Shown: positions 60,882-64,000 of the stretch, piece by piece
How the letters are laid out: the number at the start of each line of letters is the position of its first letter
How positions within the stretch are numbered: the stretch's first letter is position 1
Source: Podospora bellae-mahoneyi
Taxonomy: Eukaryota > Ascomycota > Sordariomycetes > Sordariales > Podosporaceae
Length of the DNA: 64,000 nucleotides
Direction: 5' to 3'
NCBI RefSeq assembly: GCF_035222275.1
Contig: NC_085882.1
Coordinates: 627,501 to 691,500, forward strand
Program-made: the position numbers and the translations under genes
Notes under the pieces: generated by a model
The model's input: the letters and a program-made list of their open reading frames with translations, nothing else
What the model was told of the DNA's origin: nothing
Database searches by the model: none

Positions 60882-63800
60882 AGGGCTGGGTGTTTGGGTA
60901 AGGGGGGTGTGAGGAGAAGAATAACATGATCTCCCTGACGACCGGTGATATTCTCTGATTTCTGCTTCTGTTTCTTCTTCTGGATTCCAGATTTTTTTGT
61001 TCATCGAGGGGGTTCTTTCCTATCGGGATTACTGTATGATGATGGTGATAACGATGAATGAGTGTACATTAAATAAGCGTTATTTTAAGTCAAGTCCATG
61101 GTTTGCTGTTGCTGTGAATGTTGCCTGTCCTGACCCGCACCCATCTCATAACTTGGATGGTCCCTTGTTCTGCTTGATGTCTTGCGTCTTCCCGCACGTT
61201 CAAGCTGCGTATGAGAGATCAGAAGAAAAGTCATGATTGGCCCAAGCCATTTCCCGTCCGGGCCTTTTCTCCCGTTGTAGCGTCCATGAATGGATGAGGG
61301 AGAAAATTCAAGGTAAGATTCTCTCTGTAATAAAATCTCTATTCAAGCCAATAATAGCTGTTTTTTGATGTCTTGAACGACCCGTAAGGGTCAGTGCAGA
61401 TAACAGGGTGAAAAGAAAGCAACTCGGCTTTTGCCGGCTGAGACAGTCTCCGCGAAGATCCAAGCAGCTCTTCCTCTGCCACTGTCTGGGGGGTTGTTAT
61501 TACTGTGCTGTCCCTGTCTCACAAGAGGAAGGCATTGAGAGCATCAATGTGTGTGAAGTGTTGAGGAACGCTCCAGAGATACATTTGTACCTTACGCAGT
61601 GTTCATGACTTCAACCGTCAGGGGGCCTGTTCAGATTATCACGGGTTTGTTGAATGAGATCTAGAATCTTTCTGATGGTGCTTAGAAACTGGGTACCAAT
61701 CCCATTTTATTTCTCTCACCAGTCATTGTGTGACTGGGCTTCTGACTCCTTGTGAATTGACTTCCGGTCAACAAATGACTTCGTGAGTGCCATTAGGGGA
61801 CATGGCGCAGTTGCTTCATCACCGACCGGTGTTGAGCTTCGTCATGAAGGCAAACATCAGTCATAATTTAGGATGACCACCATAACATATCGTCGAGTTG
61901 AGAGATACCAATTGACAGTCAGATACTTCGGTATCACCATCACCTAGTCACAGCAGATGAGCTCCATCAAGGCCCGTGCTTCTTGTCAAGGTCGGTCCTT
62001 CCTCAGGTTGAGTCAACCTGGCTGCTTCTGCCGCTACAAACCCTATTTAGGCTCTTCCCTCACCTCTACCGACTCTACCCACTGCAAAATCAGTGACCCA
62101 CAACACTCCTGTTTCTTTTCAGACGCACAAAAAGTTTTGTTACTCCTAAAGGCATTGGAGGGGAAAAAGCCCTAGCGTCACAACACCACAAAGTTGAACA
62201 AACACAAACCCATCCCATCAACATCTTCATTTATTTTAAGCCTTGTGCCCATTAGAATAGCATCATAACTGGAAATCATTATATGCATCATTACAGGTAT
62301 AATTGACCATTATATCCCTTACTTCAGCCGTTGGACGAACCCAAAACCGGACCGTCCAGCCCCTGTTAACCTCTCAAAATCGGATATCTACGTCAGTAAG
62401 CAAGCCCCTCCTATACGGCTCTGTATGTTCTCTAGATGTCTTTTCATCCCCGGCCCACCAGCCTGATGCTGATAACAAGGTCGTCGTCCCTCCAGATTCA
62501 GTTTCTTTTGGAACATCCATTCCACTGTCCATTCACTGTTTGCAAGGCGACAAGGATTACCTCCTCACACTCTACGGTCGTTGGCGATGGTCATTGTTGA
62601 CACTTCAACCGTCTACATGTGGATTACCTTCAGGGGAGCCATTGGTACTCCTGTCCAACATCCTTGTCACCGGTTGACTGGACCCCGGAATTGAGACCCT
62701 GGACTTGTGCGAAGTGGTCCTGTTTGAACACTTGGTATGTTTTTCTTTCACATTGAGTGGCTTGACAACATCTCTTTACAAGGTACGGGGCATTCTAACT
62801 TGGCATTGAATACACAGACGAAGACTCGAATTGGCTTGGAGTTCGTGTTCGCTGGTCGGCGCTGATCCTCAGTACAACATGGAACCCCCAAAGAAAGTCG
62901 AAACCAACCAAGGAACAGGGTAGCAACCTCACCACGCACACCCTCGCCAATCCAAAACTTGTGACGGGTAAAGCTCGGTCAAAGCCACCTATGGCCTATC
63001 CTCCACATCACCACATGCAGCACGAGACTGTCACATCCATGGAGTCTCTGCTCGCAATCAGGAGGCGTTTTGCAAGCCACCAGCATTCCTTCTACCGGTG
63101 TTGATCCAAGCCCGAAAGAAGCCTGACTTCTTGGTCTCAGTTACGATGTCCAATATCTCCAGACATAACTCCGGGGCAGATTCAACGACAGCAGCCCGTC
63201 CATTGGCTGCACAACTGTGGACCTTCTCGGGGCATCGCGGATTGCAAGCACTGATGTCGTTTCAGCATCACTCTTGTAATCCATACTCTTGTAATCCATA
63301 CTCTCAGTTCAACATTTTGGATGAAATGAGGGCTCGAGCATGGTATCTCCTTTCATCGTTTTCTTCTTACCTTGATCCCAGTTAGGAGCAAGACTGACAA
63401 GGTTCTCCAACCAGGGCCAAGCCAACCACCTACGCCGCACCGCGCGGACCTCCCGTACCGAACAATCTGACCCTAGAACCTAGTTGAGAACGTCGAAAAG
63501 TTCGAGAAACAATGGTCACAGCCAGACGAAACACCCTGGCTACTCGGAACCCGGAACAAACATTGGTCAAGGTCGAGGAACACAACGTGTCTTGGCGTGG
63601 GCATTTCTGCAAGACGCAAGGTTGGACGCCATCTGTCATGCAAGAAAGCATCTGACAAAAGCAAAGGGCCTGGCTCGGACCGTAAATTGGCCGGCAGTGT
63701 GGTGTTGACTCCCATGCTCACCGAGCTGCGAGTCGACCCTGTCGTCAACTGCGCATGCATGAAACCCTTGATCACGAGCGACCAGTGACCAAACACACAA

Positions 63801-64000
63801 GCTTTGGTCAAGGGTATGTTACCTGGTTCAAGTCAATCCTTCGACTCAATACGTAGGTGCTTTCGGTATGTGATGACCAACAACGCCAGAACCGGCTGCC
63901 GGGGAACGGCTGTGTTGCATTTCCGGGGAAAGAGGTTGAGCTCCTGGGAGGTTGTTCAAAGCCTTGCGCAGGGGCAAAACAAAGGATGAAGCCAAAGGCG
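60882..64000. other. Gene-poor right end
   Basis: 3.1 kb with normal composition. Open frames are short (up to about 124 codons), many start with GTG or TTG, and none has a domain or believable splice structure. I see no tRNA and no transposon. A direct repeat (ctcttgtaatccata, twice) lies at about 63,271-63,300. The region could hold a non-coding RNA or the far upstream region of a gene beyond the edge. Confidence 0.5.

Overview
This window looks like a filamentous ascomycete chromosome (Pezizomycotina; Sordariomycetes is likely but that is inference). The genes have 60-105 bp spliceosomal introns with GT..AG ends and CTAAC/CTGAC-like branch points. The transposons are degraded by repeat-induced point mutation (RIP). 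The protein families present (CYP52-type P450, Rds1-like ferritin-fold protein, GH18 chitinase, F-box/ankyrin proteins) are typical of moulds.

Layout: 1-36,540 is one continuous AT-rich, gene-free island of RIP-mutated transposons that runs off the left edge. It holds at least five Ty3/gypsy-type LTR retroelement copies: one truncated by the edge on +, one partial on +, two on -, and one nearly complete on +. It also holds three pogo/Fot1-like DNA transposons, solo LTRs, a 91 bp MITE, a 672 bp TIR element and three tRNA-like relics. A second, smaller island (40,214-43,690) holds a fourth Fot1-like element with an LTR inside it, plus another LTR.

Gene-bearing DNA occupies 36,687-40,200 and 43,800-61,000. 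In order: a hypothetical F-box-like protein (+), a decayed O-methyltransferase (-), [TE island], a two-exon F-box-like protein (-), an Rds1-like ferritin-fold secreted protein (-) divergent from a CYP52-like P450 (+), a D-2-hydroxyacid dehydrogenase with three introns (+), a Ser/Gly-rich single-pass membrane protein (-), tRNA-Ser(AGA) (-), a 949-residue F-box/ankyrin protein (+), a small predicted membrane protein (+), and a GH18 chitinase with two introns (+). The last 3.1 kb has no convincing gene.

The genes do not form a recognisable pathway or cluster; no polyketide, peptide or terpene backbone enzyme is present. The most informative part is the transposon graveyard. Its nested insertions, target-site duplications, 17-bp iterated ends and differing RIP load allow insertions to be ordered in time. 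The tRNA-like units lying between integrase and 3' LTR in two retroelement copies are the least expected feature. All identifications come from reading the sequence; no alignments or database searches were run.
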